A stretch of DNA of 29,102 nt, taken from Smittium mucronatum. Lineage: Eukaryota; Kickxellomycota; Harpellomycetes; Harpellales; Legeriomycetaceae. Positions 11,173 through 21,356 of the stretch are shown here, in pieces. The position numbers and the translations under genes are program-made. The notes beneath the pieces are model-generated. The model saw nothing but the letters and a program-made list of their open reading frames with translations, was not told the origin of the DNA and ran no database searches. The stretch lies in assembly GCA_001953115.1 (NCBI GenBank), contig LSSL01007653.1:1-29102 (forward strand). The letters are read 5' to 3'. Position 1 is the first letter of the stretch. Each line of letters starts with the position of its first letter.

Positions 11173-11972
11173 GACACAAGAGTTTATTTATTTTTTAAAC
11201 TTTCCGAATTTATAAGTCGGGCTATATTGAAAATAAATATTAGATAAATGTAAAATTAATTTTTTTCCAACACTTAAAACCAAATTTACTAGTATTTTTT
11301 TTAAATAAAACCAAAAAAAGTTCATAATTTTGTTGAAATCATACTTTTTATCAAATTTTAAACAAAATTATAAATATCACAAAATGACATAAATAAAATA
11401 ATTTTTACCATGATTTTTTCTAAGCTATTTTTATCACCAAAATATGTATAATTTATTTTAAATAAATCAGATGTATCAAATTGATAAATTATCATTACAT
11501 GTAGCTTACTAATTCCAATTTCAAAAGATTGATGTTTATTTCAGTTCATTTTTTTTATTTTTTCAAGCTTGATTATTTTATTTTTGGTAATATTTTATTT
11601 ATTGGACATTGAAATTAAATTCACAAATACAGTTCCTATTTTTAAACTTATTTATGACAATTTAATTTAATTTTAGATGGCTTCATCAAAAACAAGGCAA
11701 TATATATTATATATATAAAGACAAAAGTTCATAAGTTAGCTTATAAATTTTAGTGGCGATAATATTTTAAAATAGAGAAAATCCTTGAAGTATGACTAAC
11801 TGGGGTTTGATCAATTAGAAAAACTTAGGGCTATTCTTAAAGGGGGTTTTTTTAAAATTAATTTTTTAAGTAACTTTACGTTAAATTATAAAGCCATTTA
11901 ATACAAATCTCCGTTAAAATATGTAATGAAAACATATCACAAAAAAACCATATGGTCGAAGAAAAGGTATAA

Positions 11973-11990
11973 GGGGGGATGGGGGGGGGG
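11973..11990 (+). repeat. G-rich tract (6 G, AT, 10 G)
   Basis: GGGGGGAT followed by ten G. A mirror-like C-rich tract (CCCCCACCCCCCC) lies about 400 bp away at 12378-12390. Both could form G-rich secondary structure. The sequences beside them do not pair, so they are not arms of one inverted repeat. Confidence 0.85.
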
Positions 11991-12479
11991 TTAATGATAC
12001 AAGTAAGACAAGGAAATCCCCCGCTGCACAAACTATATTTAGTGAGACTAGAAAATTTTACATCTGAAGGTAAATTTCGGCCTGCTATTTTTTTTTCGAG
12101 TAAGATGTATTGATCTGATTTCTAAAGTCATGAATTGATATTATTATAAATGAACACAGGATTATGAAATTTCTGAGCCCCCAAACTGAAATTTTTTTAG
12201 TATTCATATGTAAAAGAAGTGATCTTTCATTGAGTTATTATCATTCAACTTGAACTTTATATAACATATTTTAAGGTTCTCAGAATCACCCGTATAGATA
12301 TATATAAAGAATTTCTTTAAATAAAAAAGCCTTTCAGATCCAATTGGATTATTTGATTGCCCCAGTTTCAATGTGAACCCCCACCCCCCCACTAACCAGA
12401 ATAGCTTTAATGAAAGTTAATTTGGATAAAAAAGATTATTAATACATGATTTAATCTTTCTGGTCGCATAACTGGAGGA

Positions 12480-15400
12480 ATTAGGTTAGATCTACAACCA
12501 GAAAACTATAAATACGTATTTCATATTGAAGCTGGTAACAAAATATATATGCCATAGTTGATAAAGTTATTAAAAAGCCAAAAAATATTACAAGTCCAAG
12601 CGAGATATCACCAATAAACTTAATAAAATATAAAACTCCAATGTGAAAAAATGTAAATTTTCTGCCTTTCTCACTTCTAACATATTATTAAGAGTGATGC
12701 CTCATCCGGTCCAAAGCATTCAATATCTTTCAATAGAGCAATTACCAGAACTTTTTGATTTTAAGCGTTCTCTACCTTTTTTAAAATCACTTTTATCACA
12801 CCCCTTTATCAACACATTAAGTCTTGGTGCTTTCAATTATTCTCTAATCGGAGTATTAAATCATGAAAAAAGCTCTTTATTGACATACTCATTAAAGACC
12901 ACCAGGCAATTAATCTTTTTGCAGTGTTCGGTGCCGTCCCCAATTCGGTGAATATCGAGTAAGACTGATTATTAATAAGTACGATACTTCGATATAATAT
13001 GAATTTATTCAAGTATGAAGGAATTCAGAAAAAATATATCCCATAAATATTGGTAAATTTAATATTTTACTGGTGAAAAAAATATACACTTAAAAAATCC
13101 AATAGTTATACATTTGGAAGAAAAGTATATGTTAATTTACCACATAAAATATCTTTGTGATCCGAATAAATTAAAAGCTGGGTTCCATATAGCTTTTAAA
13201 GGCCTTTACCTGAGGTTATAAAACTCCCGCAAATGTTATTTTTGTGAGGCTTTGTTACCATAACCAATATTGATAAATTTTTTGCTGGTTTAAAATAAAA
13301 CCTAAATGCCATTTCAACAAATATTCACCTAAATTTCATTTAAAAACATAAAGTATATATTATTGTATGATTTTAGAAATGAATTAAAAAGTCCAAGCTT
13401 TACTTTATATGAAAAGTTTATTACGAATATTATTTAGTTACTAAAGAAACTCATTTTTTCTAAAAAAAAATCTAAAATCTAATGCCCTTCACCTTGTTAG
13501 TTATCTTATTCAAGGGGTTCGATCCAAAGACCAATTTTACACATTTTAACAGTAAAAATCGACGTGTTTACCAAATTTCATGCACATTTTCATTTTAAAA
13601 AGCAAAAAGCTAAAGAATTTTACAAAATTTGACTGTTTTTATAAAATTTAACTGGAATGATAATAATTGTATTAATATAAAACTTTAAAATACATTTCTC
13701 GTAAAAATAAAAAAGAAACTATAAAAGTTTGGGAAGATATATGAGATTTTTAATAAAAATATTGAAAGGTTATCGGTTTAGTTTAATGGCTATCCGAAAG
13801 ATATATTTATAGAGAATATTTTACATTGTATAATATTTTAACTTATCCCCCCTTCACCAGACTTGGAATAACTTATCAAGGTTTTGGGAGCTTAAAGCTA
13901 TGTATCTCAAGCAATTTATTCACGCTAAAGTCCAACAAAAAAAAAAGTCTCTCCTTAGTTAAGGAGTATTTTCAGCATGCTGAAACAATTGGGAGACATT
14001 TGCGTCAATTTAAAAGGTCAGAAAACGAAAAATTGAATTGAAATCAAAAGTTATATACATAGTCATTAAATATTTTTTCAATTTGCCGAAATGACAAAGT
14101 ACAGTGATTGGCAGTTTATGAAGAGGTCAGAGCATAGATATAAAAGTTTTTTGAATCATTATGCCATTTTATTAAATCTATTGAAGGTTTCAATGAATTT
14201 AACTTTTCCGATCTCGAGCTTAATTCACTGATCTACGCCTTCTCAGCTACCCAGACCATTTGTAGCAATCTTGGACAGAATACGTTGGAATATAGATATA
14301 ACCTCAATTCACCGAAAGCATGCAGTTTTTATAGCTGAGGGGGAAGATGCTAACACTTGGGATATCAATCCTTTTTATAACTTACACAGCCTTGATTTCT
14401 GTTCCTCTCATGTAATTTTTAGTGATGGTATCTGCTAATTAAAACCCTAGAAGATAAAAGACCTTAGTTTAGTCTAACTTACTTCAAAGTTAATGGAATT
14501 CACTACTTGAATCTTTTGGCATCAATTTAACTTCAATCACCCATTGTCTGAAGATTGACTTTAGGGATTAATGAATATAAGAGTAAAATGGATGAATATT
14601 AGCTTTTTCGTAGCGATTAGGATCAACTATGTATTATCCAGAGTCAATATATATGCCACCTAAATGCTATTTATGAGTAAAACAGAAACCTATTGGGTGT
14701 TTCTTTTAAATTGATAAATAAGATTACTCAAACAATGGAAAATCAGTAATCATTGCAAATGTACTTTTTTAGATGCTGTGCATCAATTTTACGGCCATGA
14801 TTGAGCTCAAACCAAATGCCATTTTTATCCACTGGCTCCGAAATGGATAACTTTACACAGATTCTAAAATTAAAACACATTAGATTGAAAAAAAAAAACA
14901 TACACAAAATAACTCAGTTTGGCTATTAGTAAGACCAATGTTATTATCGGTAATTAGTTGATAATAGGAACTGTCTATTGGTCTTGAGCAGCTGAACGGA
15001 TTACTTTTTTTGTAAAAGATAACACATTTTGTCAACAAATTGGAAACCAGAAATAATTATAACCAATTAAAATGTAGGTCAATTTCTGTGTGGATAAATG
15101 GCGTTTTTCTTTTTCCGCACTAATTAACCATTCATATGACTAAAAGTTGCCTTCAAAGCAAAATTATCAAGTGAATACTTCATCCATGGTGGAAAAGAGG
15201 CACGTGATAATTCTGATTAGCGGTGCTTTAGATCGAATGATTAATCCCATTTAGAAAAGCAGGAAAATGTCACTCATTTTTCAGCCATTGTGCATTTGAG
15301 TTATGATGGATATGAAATTATTGGTGCGAATATTCCATCCATCATATAGGGACTGGCAGAGTGGGTGTTTGAAGAATTGGCTGGGTTTAAGGGTCTGGAG

Positions 15401-15510
15401 AGGAGGGGTTAAATATACAAGACATTTATTATGCAATAGAAAAGTCACATTATTGGTGGACTTAAAGTCAAGGCCTTGTTGTAACAATGCTCGAAACTAT
15501 CTTATGTAAT
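12480..15510 (+). pseudogene. Decayed plus-strand coding region, unidentified
   Basis: Base composition is richer than in the flanks, and protein-like plus-strand fragments follow one another in shifting frames. Examples are ENYKYVFHIEAGNKIYM (about 12505), a 100-codon frame 12643-12951 (…LPELFDFKRSLPFLKSLLSH…), and RFWELKAMYLKQFIHAKV (about 13880). Next come EYFQHAETIGRHLRQFKR (to 14041) and a frame 14074-14439 with a single TGA near 14229 (…MTKYSDWQFMKRSEHRY… to …HKHAVFIAEGEDANTW-like residues). A last set of fragments lies at 15290-15510. I do not recognise the protein. The leucine-rich helical segment at 12700-12910 could be HEAT-like and weakly recalls PSMD5-type proteasome chaperones, but that is a guess. 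It is either a dead gene or a dead element. A living gene with many introns is less likely, because stops fall inside otherwise continuous coding stretches. Confidence 0.5.
14931..14985. repeat. Short imperfect hairpin
   Basis: AAGACCAAT (14931-14939) is exactly complementary to ATTGGTCTT (14977-14985). Inside it TTATTATC faces GATAATAG, with an asymmetric bulge on the 3' side. It lies within the decayed coding island, and no function can be assigned. Confidence 0.6.
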
Positions 15511-15719
15511 CCAACTCTTTTATTTTTAGCTATTTTATCTAAGAACTATTTACCGCTGCTAGAATCTTGAAAATTAGTATCTGCAGTAACTTTAATTATT
15601 TTCTTCAACAACAGATCTTTAAATTTTTTTCTTGAATTTTTTTTTTACTATTGAAACTTTTTGATCCTCGAAATTTCGTGAAAGCAGTCGGTTTTCTTTA
15701 TACCAAAAATAATTAAATT

Positions 15720-16236
15720 ATGTGGGATTATCTATATTGGCTCACTGTAGTTCTGACACTTATAGGTATTTACCCTTAATTAATACTTCTTTCAAATCGT
15801 TCTTTTTTTTGTTTTTTTTGATTTTTAATCTTGATTTCAATATCTTATTATTGCAGCTCTCTACTATTTGGTAATGCTAATGTTCGGTCCCAGAAATGTA
15901 TATTCCACAGTCCCAAACATTCTGAGACCGTTCTCCGAACAAACCAATTCACACACCGCAGTTAACATATTGCCAATAGGCCAAGGTCAAGGGTATGGCT
16001 TCGCTCAAGATTACATTGATGGCTTAACTAGTGAAAATTTCGATATTGGTTTAAATGTTTCTTCGGGCGATAGTAGAGTCGGACTCGATAGCGATGAGAT
16101 TAAGCGCATAATGAAGGACGAAAGAGTTAGTTTCGATTCTGCAAGACTCATAAGACAACACAGAGAGATGCTCAAAAACAATATAGATCCAACGACTGGA
16201 ATGTCTATGGATCCAAAGGCATTCGTGTTTAGCTAA
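15720..16236 (+). CDS. DUF2015 family protein, membrane-anchored, one intron
   Basis: Two exons: 15720-15765 and 15857-16236, with a 91-nt phase-1 intron (GTATTT…TTGCAG), encode 141 residues. Exon 1 (MWDYLYWLTVVLTLI) and the start of exon 2 (ALYYLVMLMF) together make one hydrophobic amino-terminal segment, probably a single membrane anchor, so the upstream ATG is preferred to the internal ATG at 15874. The rest matches the fungal family DUF2015: an acidic GL-x(4)-FD motif (LTSENFDIGLN), then GDSRVGLDSDEIKRIMKDE, a segment FDSARLIRQHREMLKNN, and a short tail ending in DPKAFVFS, the typical family ending. Members are small fungal proteins of unknown function, and nothing in this copy adds a catalytic motif. 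The gene is convergent with POLD3. It appears intact. Confidence 0.87.
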
Positions 16237-16442
16237 ACCCATACTCTCATCACAAACATTAAAATCTCACTATCAATCGACCATACATCACTCTTTTAAA
16301 TCAAACTCGTATAAAACACGAGGCAGAACTATCACACTTTTTTCAACATTTTAAAACTTTTTTTTGTAATTTTGTAATTCCCTTTTTTAATACTTTTATT
16401 TATAAATTTACAAAGTATTAGTAGTTTTTCAAATTTTTATTT

Positions 16443-17935
16443 TTATTTTTTGGCCTTTTGCCCAAAAAAGCTCATTAAATTTGACTGGTTGGATTTTACA
16501 TTTTTTGCTGGTTTATTGTTGTTCTCTCTGATGTTTGAGGCAGGTTTATCCAGCTCTGTTGCATCCTCAGATTCCGAATAGCTTTCCCAACAATCAACCA
16601 TTTTCGTAACAAGCATCCCTCTCTCATTTTGAAAATGTTTAGCCTTCGTTACCTTTCTCTTTTTTCGGTTGGTTTTCTTGAGATTTTTTTCAGTTTCCGC
16701 AACTTGTGTGACCTCCTCTTCAGACAAGATTTCAGTTGTTTTCTGAGCCTTGGTTTCAGGCAAGGCTTCTTCCTCTGAACTATCTTCGTCCATAATCACT
16801 CTTCTGTTTCTAGACTTTTGTTTTTGAGAATTTTTGTCAATAGGCGAATCCATAATCTCCATAGGATCATCCGGTTCAATTTCTAATTCCTCAGAGCTTT
16901 CGTCATCAATTGATTTAAAAGGGCTTGGTTTAACTTTTTCAGGAATTATTTCTTTTTTTTTATCATTTTCATCATCATTAATTTCAAAAGTGGGGGCATT
17001 AGAACGGTCTCCCAAAGTCTGGATATCCTTAGAAGCTTTTTTGACTGGTTCTGGTCCCCAAAGATTTTGTTCTACAGAGTCAACGTTCCTCTTTTTTGGA
17101 TTCTTCCCGAAAAATCCATTTGATACTTCAATCTTTTTAGCACCTGAAGCTTTCCCTTTTTCAAGATCTTTGATATTCGGCTTAACTTCAGCTGAAACTT
17201 CCTTAATGTCCTTTTTTAATGGTTGTTCATTTTTTTCCTTTTTAGGCTCTTCTACCTTCACTTTTGAATCAAATGTGGGAATTTTAGGAATTGCAACTCC
17301 TCCCTGTTTCTTGGCTATATTTTTCCCTCTAATCAGATAATTACTTTCTTCCTCACAAATTTTAGTTCTGGAAATTAACTTCTCCAATTCTATTAATGAA
17401 TTACTCTGCAAAAAAGAAAGGATTATTAATAATCGTCTTCATAAGGTCAAAAAAGCTCAAATAATAAAATTATTATTTTGAAACTTACATTATTGGTTTT
17501 TTTCTCTATTGAATATATCGTTAATTTCGGATTTTCAAACTTGGATTTGGAGTCTATTAAATCAAAAAAGTATAAAAATAAAACGTAAAAAATTGGCAAG
17601 AATAGAATTAAAAATTCTCAATAAAAATTTTTTTTTGAATTACTTTCAATTTCAGACTCTGTTGACAATTCGTATTTATACTTTTGAACAGTAGTTTCGT
17701 TAGATATCTCATTTTTTACATATCCCTCTATCAAGTATGTGCAAAAGAATTCCTCAAGATTTAATGAAGCTCTTTCTTTGTAGTTCTGCAATAGCGCCTG
17801 ACTGGTCTGTGCATTTACCAACATTTTCTGACTAAGAATTCGTGTTGTCAAGATCTTATCATCTCTCTTAAATTCTTCGATTATATTAGCTGAGATTTGT
17901 ACCAATGCCTCGTCAAAATCCAGTTTAACCGCCAT
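16443..17935 (-). CDS. POLD3: DNA polymerase delta subunit 3 (POLD3/Cdc27), three exons
   Basis: Exons (minus): 17935-17644, 17553-17489, 17405-16443. The introns are 90 nt (GTAATT…AATAG) and 83 nt (GTAAGT…TTGCAG), and the product is 439 residues. It is the non-catalytic subunit that links the polymerase delta B-subunit to PCNA in the nucleus. Residues 1-75 form the winged-helix part that binds the B-subunit (FKRDDKILTTRILSQ, EEFFCTYLIEGYV). Exon 2 supplies the conserved PKLTIYSIEKK strand that closes this domain, which supports the splice model. Residues 120-370 are charged and low-complexity, with acidic serine clusters (DDESSEELE, DEDSSEEEAL) suited to CK2-type phosphorylation. The family motif KAKHFQNERGMLVTK lies near 373-387. 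The carboxyl end carries a textbook PCNA-binding PIP box, QSNLMSFF (426-433). The length is close to human POLD3 (466). The chosen ATG is in a GCG context and fits the family's amino end. Confidence 0.93.
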
Positions 17936-18278
17936 GATGTAAAATATTTAATTTCCTGGAGTATGTTTCCAACCTAATAACAGTAACTAAAAAATTTATT
18001 GTCCTAATAAATTTAAATAGTAAAAATTTTAAACTTACATTTAAATGCAATGTACAAGTTATAGTTTACTCCGATCGCTTTCCATTGGTAATTTCTATTG
18101 ACGATTCACAATGTTACGTTGATTTGGCAGCTATGTTTTTAATTTCGGTGAATCGAAATTAAAAAAATCAACCAATCACATCTCAAATTGTTTTTTAAAA
18201 CTGCTTGGCTTATCAAGATATTACTGCTGGGTAACCCCATCGCCTTAATCTTTGCTCAATCTTCATATTCATTCAAAA
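17936..18278. promoter_or_regulatory. Shared divergent promoter region of POLD3 and mitochondrial LysRS
   Basis: The 343 bp between the two start codons must hold both promoters. A CCAATCA box lies at 18172-18178 on the plus strand, about 100 bp before the LysRS ATG, and a CCAAT box on the minus strand at 18084-18088, about 150 bp before the POLD3 ATG. In fungi CCAAT boxes bind the Hap/NF-Y complex, which often drives mitochondrial genes. A perfect inverted repeat, AATTTCG-6 nt-CGAAATT, lies at 18141-18160. An ACGCGT hexamer, the yeast MBF site of replication genes, occurs at 18283-18288 inside the LysRS start. Assignment of these sites to regulators is inference. Confidence 0.5.
17974..18038 (-). 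other. Possible 5'-UTR intron of POLD3
   Basis: On the minus strand AAT/GTAAGT at 18038 copies the donor of the gene's second intron exactly, and TTATTAG ends at 17974, giving a 65-nt intron that stops 38 nt before the POLD3 ATG. Splicing would lengthen an upstream reading frame. There is no transcript evidence in the sequence itself. Confidence 0.35.
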
Positions 18279-20199
18279 ATGTACGCGTCTAAACTGGGGA
18301 AGTTTTCTACCCTTTCGATAAATAACTTATCAAGAGTTCCAAAAAATTCGATCAAGTTTTATTCCAAAGTATCAACTATAGCTTCGACCGACAAGCGACC
18401 CATAAAGGATGAGCGGTTGAAAGAAATCTCTCTTAAAAATATAATCCCTTTCCCTTCCTACACAAAACCTAATATAGAAAACCCCCAATATCTCGATTTC
18501 TCTGCTGTTAAAACCAGATTTTCAGAATTGCAAAACGGAGAGAAAACCTCTAATGTTTTTGTTATAGAAGGAAGAATAACTTCAAAAAGAAGCAGCGGGA
18601 AAAAACTTTACTTTTACAATATTTTGCAGAATGGAAAAAATTTTCAATTGGTTGTCAATTATAACAACATCAAGTTCTTTGCGCCAACCTCAGAAAAAGA
18701 TTCAGAATCTATGAATACGAATCAGGTTGATGAAGTTACAGTTCAAAGTGACAAAAATGAAATTCTTCATTCTTTAGATCAGTTTTATTTAACTAATCGA
18801 TATTTTCAGGTTGGGGATTTTATTAGAGGAATTGGCATCCTTGGAAAAACAAACTCAGGAGAATTAAGTATCTTTGCTCAAATAAATCCTGAGCTTCTAT
18901 CAACTTGTTATAAAACTATCCCATTCATAACTAAGTTAGAAAATCCCGATGTCCGTTTCAGAAATAGACATGTTGATTTTCTTGTTAACCAGAAAGCTAG
19001 AAATACAATCATAGTTCGCAGCAAAGTTCTAAAAATCATTCGTCAGTTTTTCGATAGCCAAGGCTTCATTGAAGTTGAAACTCCCATTCTTTGGCCTAGC
19101 TTAGGTGGAGCTAATGCTAAACCTTTTGTCACTTCTTCTTCAGCCTTAGGAAACAACGAATTATTTTTGCGTATATCACCGGAATTGTTTCTAAAGGTAC
19201 GTCTAGTTTTTATTTCAAAAATTAATTCCCTAAAAAGTTAATTTTTCAGATTTATGTTTCATCCCTATTATTAACTAACAATTTTTTGTTATTCTACATC
19301 TTTCCGTCAAATTGTTTTTTCATCAGCAACTTGTGATTGGTGGTTTTGAAAAGGTATACGAAATAGGAAAGTTGTTCAGAAATGAGGGTATTGATAAAAG
19401 CCACAATCCCGAATTCACTTCTATTGAATTTTACCAGGCCTATGCCAATTTATCCGACTTAATAAAAACCACCGAATCTTTAATAACTAACCTCGTAACC
19501 GGAATTAATGGTGGTAGCCTCATTTTATCTACAGAATCAACACATGAAAATTCACCTCCAAAAGAAATTAACTTTTCCACACCCTTTAAACAGATAAATA
19601 TTATAGATTTTTTGGAAAAAAAGCTTAATTCAAGCTTCAAATTTTTATCTGGAAAGCATTTGGATATTGAGAAAAATTCAGATTTCATAACAGAAAACAT
19701 TCTTTCGATATATAAGAGCAACAAGATCCCAACCGATTCGGTTCACCCTATCACTCCAACAAAGCTGATGGATAACTTGATCTCAATATTTATTGAACCC
19801 CTTTGTATAAATCCCACATTCTTAGTTGGTCACCCGATATTTATGAGTCCATTAGCAAAATCGAAATCCATTGTTAACAGTGATGCATCAAACGGAAATA
19901 ACGAAATTGTCGTATCAAGCCGATTTGAGCTCTTTATTGATGGAATGGAGTTTGTCAATGCGTACGAAGAACTCAACGACCCAGATGAACAAAGGGTCAG
20001 ATTTTCAATGCAGATGATTGATAGAACTAAAAGAAAGGATTCTGAAGCTCTTTTACCAAACTCCGAGTATTGCGATGCACTAGAGTTCGGCTTACCCCCA
20101 ACAGCCGGCTGGGGAATGGGGATTGACCGAATAATTTCCTTATTATCCAAATCTAAAAACCTTAGAGAGGTTATTTCCTTTCCAATAATCAAATCCTAA
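18279..20199 (+). CDS. MSK1: Mitochondrial lysyl-tRNA synthetase, one intron
   Basis: Exons 18279-19196 and 19327-20199 are joined across a 130-nt phase-0 intron (GTACGT…CATCAG, with a CTAAC branch-point candidate near 19275). The product is 596 residues and charges tRNA-Lys in an ATP-dependent class II reaction. Residues 1-35 are basic, serine-rich and free of acidic residues, a typical mitochondrial presequence; the ATG at 18279 is the first that provides it. The OB-fold anticodon-binding domain covers about 92-205 (VFVIEGRITSKR). Motif 1 is near 257-275 (FFDSQGFIEVETPIL). Motif 2 is 323-342 (FRNEGIDKSHNPEFTSIEF) with Arg324. Motif 3 is 561-575 (GLPPTAGWGMGIDRI) with Arg574. FVNAYEELNDPDEQRVRF is diagnostic for LysRS over AspRS and AsnRS. 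The length resembles yeast Msk1 (576). A low-complexity insert at about 137-170 is a local peculiarity. The gene appears intact. Confidence 0.93.
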
Positions 20200-20670
20200 A
20201 ATACATTTCTTTTTGAGCCAATTTTTTTACAATTCCTATATCCTTTCAAATTCTTTTTTTTTTCTCCATTTCAAATCTTTCTATCATCATTTAAAAAATT
20301 ATTATTGACAACTACCTTTCTATCTTCTCAATTAAATAGTGTTTTGCCTTCATCTTTTTTATTTTTCGTCGAGTTATTATTCTTTTAAACTATCAATTAT
20401 CTTATATATGTTATTTAAATTTTCCAAATTTAAAAGTTTAAATACAAAAAATATATTCTATTTCTTGCCACAGATAAAAAACTTTACAAAAGATTTTTAA
20501 AAAAATTATACGCAAACTATTTCAATATGAGCATATTTGAATTTATAGGAATTTATAAGAATAAGACTCATTTTCATTCAAAAATCATAGATTCAAATTT
20601 ATTTTAATACAGGGAAAACAATTTTAAATAATTTTGATAAAGGTAACAGATTTAAGTCACCTTAATCTTA
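20200..20670 (+). other. Downstream flank of LysRS
   Basis: Pyrimidine-rich, T-rich sequence directly after the stop codon is likely 3' UTR and end-processing sequence, though no specific signal can be fixed. No gene is seen before the fold-back element at 20671. Confidence 0.5.
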
Positions 20671-21356
20671 TATATCAAACCAGAAAGTAGTATTTAGTAC
20701 TGAAATTACATCTCTAACCCTAAAATATATTTCAGAGAGTGATTAGGCACTAAAAATACATTGATTTGCCCCAAATATCTTTATTTTTATTTAATTGGAA
20801 GTTTTAATTAATAATAATATTGAAAGAGTTTTTTTTTGTTATTAAATATTTGGTTTTTGTTGTTATTCAGATTCGAATTCTGAATGATTTATTTTATTTT
20901 TCTAAAATATCGGCTCCTAAAATTGAAACATAAATAAAAAAAATTGATAAAAAAATTAAAAATAACTATATCTTGAATTTGTATATATCATCTGAAAAAA
21001 AAGATTCAAACCCTTTTATTATACGAAATATCCATTATTCCTAAAAAAAAAATCAATTTTATTTTTCTAAATAAACCTTTTCTTTTCTTATCTTTTCAAT
21101 ATTTGGTTTACTATTCATCCTTGAACTTTTTTCTAAATCGTATCCAAATCGTATCCAAATCTTTTTTTTTCTGAAAAAAATTTACTATTGCAACCCCCCC
21201 ATTTTTTTTAATAAGACAGCTATTATAAGCAATAAAATAAATTAACCATTATTTGGGGAAAATTAATGTATTTTTAGTGCCCAATTACTAAAAGAAATAC
21301 ATTTTAGGGCTAGAGATGTAATTTCGGTTTTAAATGCAGATTTCTGGTTTGATGTA
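20671..21356. mobile_element. Non-coding fold-back/MITE-like element with ~107-bp arms
   Basis: The segment 20671-20778 matches the reverse complement of 21249-21356 with about 83% identity and no gaps. Shared blocks include ATCAAACCAGAAA at the tip, GAAATTACATCTCTA and GCACTAAAAATACATT, and the inner edge is CCCCAAATA. The roughly 470 bp between the arms are A/T-rich and carry no coding frame, so this looks like a miniature inverted-repeat element moved by another element's transposase. The tips TATATC and GATGTA leave a TA target possible but unproven. The arms do not resemble those of either Tc1-like element in the window. Confidence 0.8.
21129..21160 (+). repeat. Short tandem repeat, 11-bp unit
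   Basis: The unit ATCGTATCCAA occurs about two and a half times in tandem inside the fold-back element. It is a small slippage duplication without evident function. Confidence 0.75.

Larger units (their letters stand above)
5684..12439. other. Long A/T-rich gene-poor stretch
   Basis: No intact gene is visible in almost 7 kb. By eye it is about four-fifths A+T, with many A or T runs. Only small items stand out: a possible integrase scrap near 9780-9882, coding-like scraps near 7240-7560, a TAA microsatellite at 11140-11171, and G-rich tracts at 11973-11990 and (as C runs) 12378-12390. It is best read as old, heavily mutated transposon sequence, but most of it shows no family signature. Confidence 0.6.

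Noticed and set aside
11973..12390. G tract and C tract as arms of a 420-bp inverted repeat
   Set aside because: Only the homopolymer runs pair; the bases on either side show no complementarity.
13500..13545. GGTTCGATCC as the T arm of a tRNA
   Set aside because: The flanking bases do not form the T stem, and no acceptor, D or anticodon arms can be found upstream.
16834..17340. 168-codon plus-strand frame opposite POLD3
   Set aside because: It is the shadow of the POLD3 charged region; its serine/phenylalanine-rich translation is the complement of acidic and lysine codons.
18252..18278. Earlier in-frame start for LysRS at a non-ATG codon
   Set aside because: The ATG at 18279 gives a good mitochondrial presequence and needs no non-standard initiation.
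18715..18809. A further intron in LysRS exon 1 ending at TATTTTCAG (18809)
   Set aside because: The acceptor side looks plausible, but there is no GTA-type donor upstream and the frame is open throughout, so I leave it as coding, noting the low-complexity insert.
20860..20890. TTCGAAT loop with a five-pair stem as a tRNA T arm
   Set aside because: It lacks the conserved G53-C61 pair and a matching acceptor strand. It is a near-palindrome inside the fold-back element.
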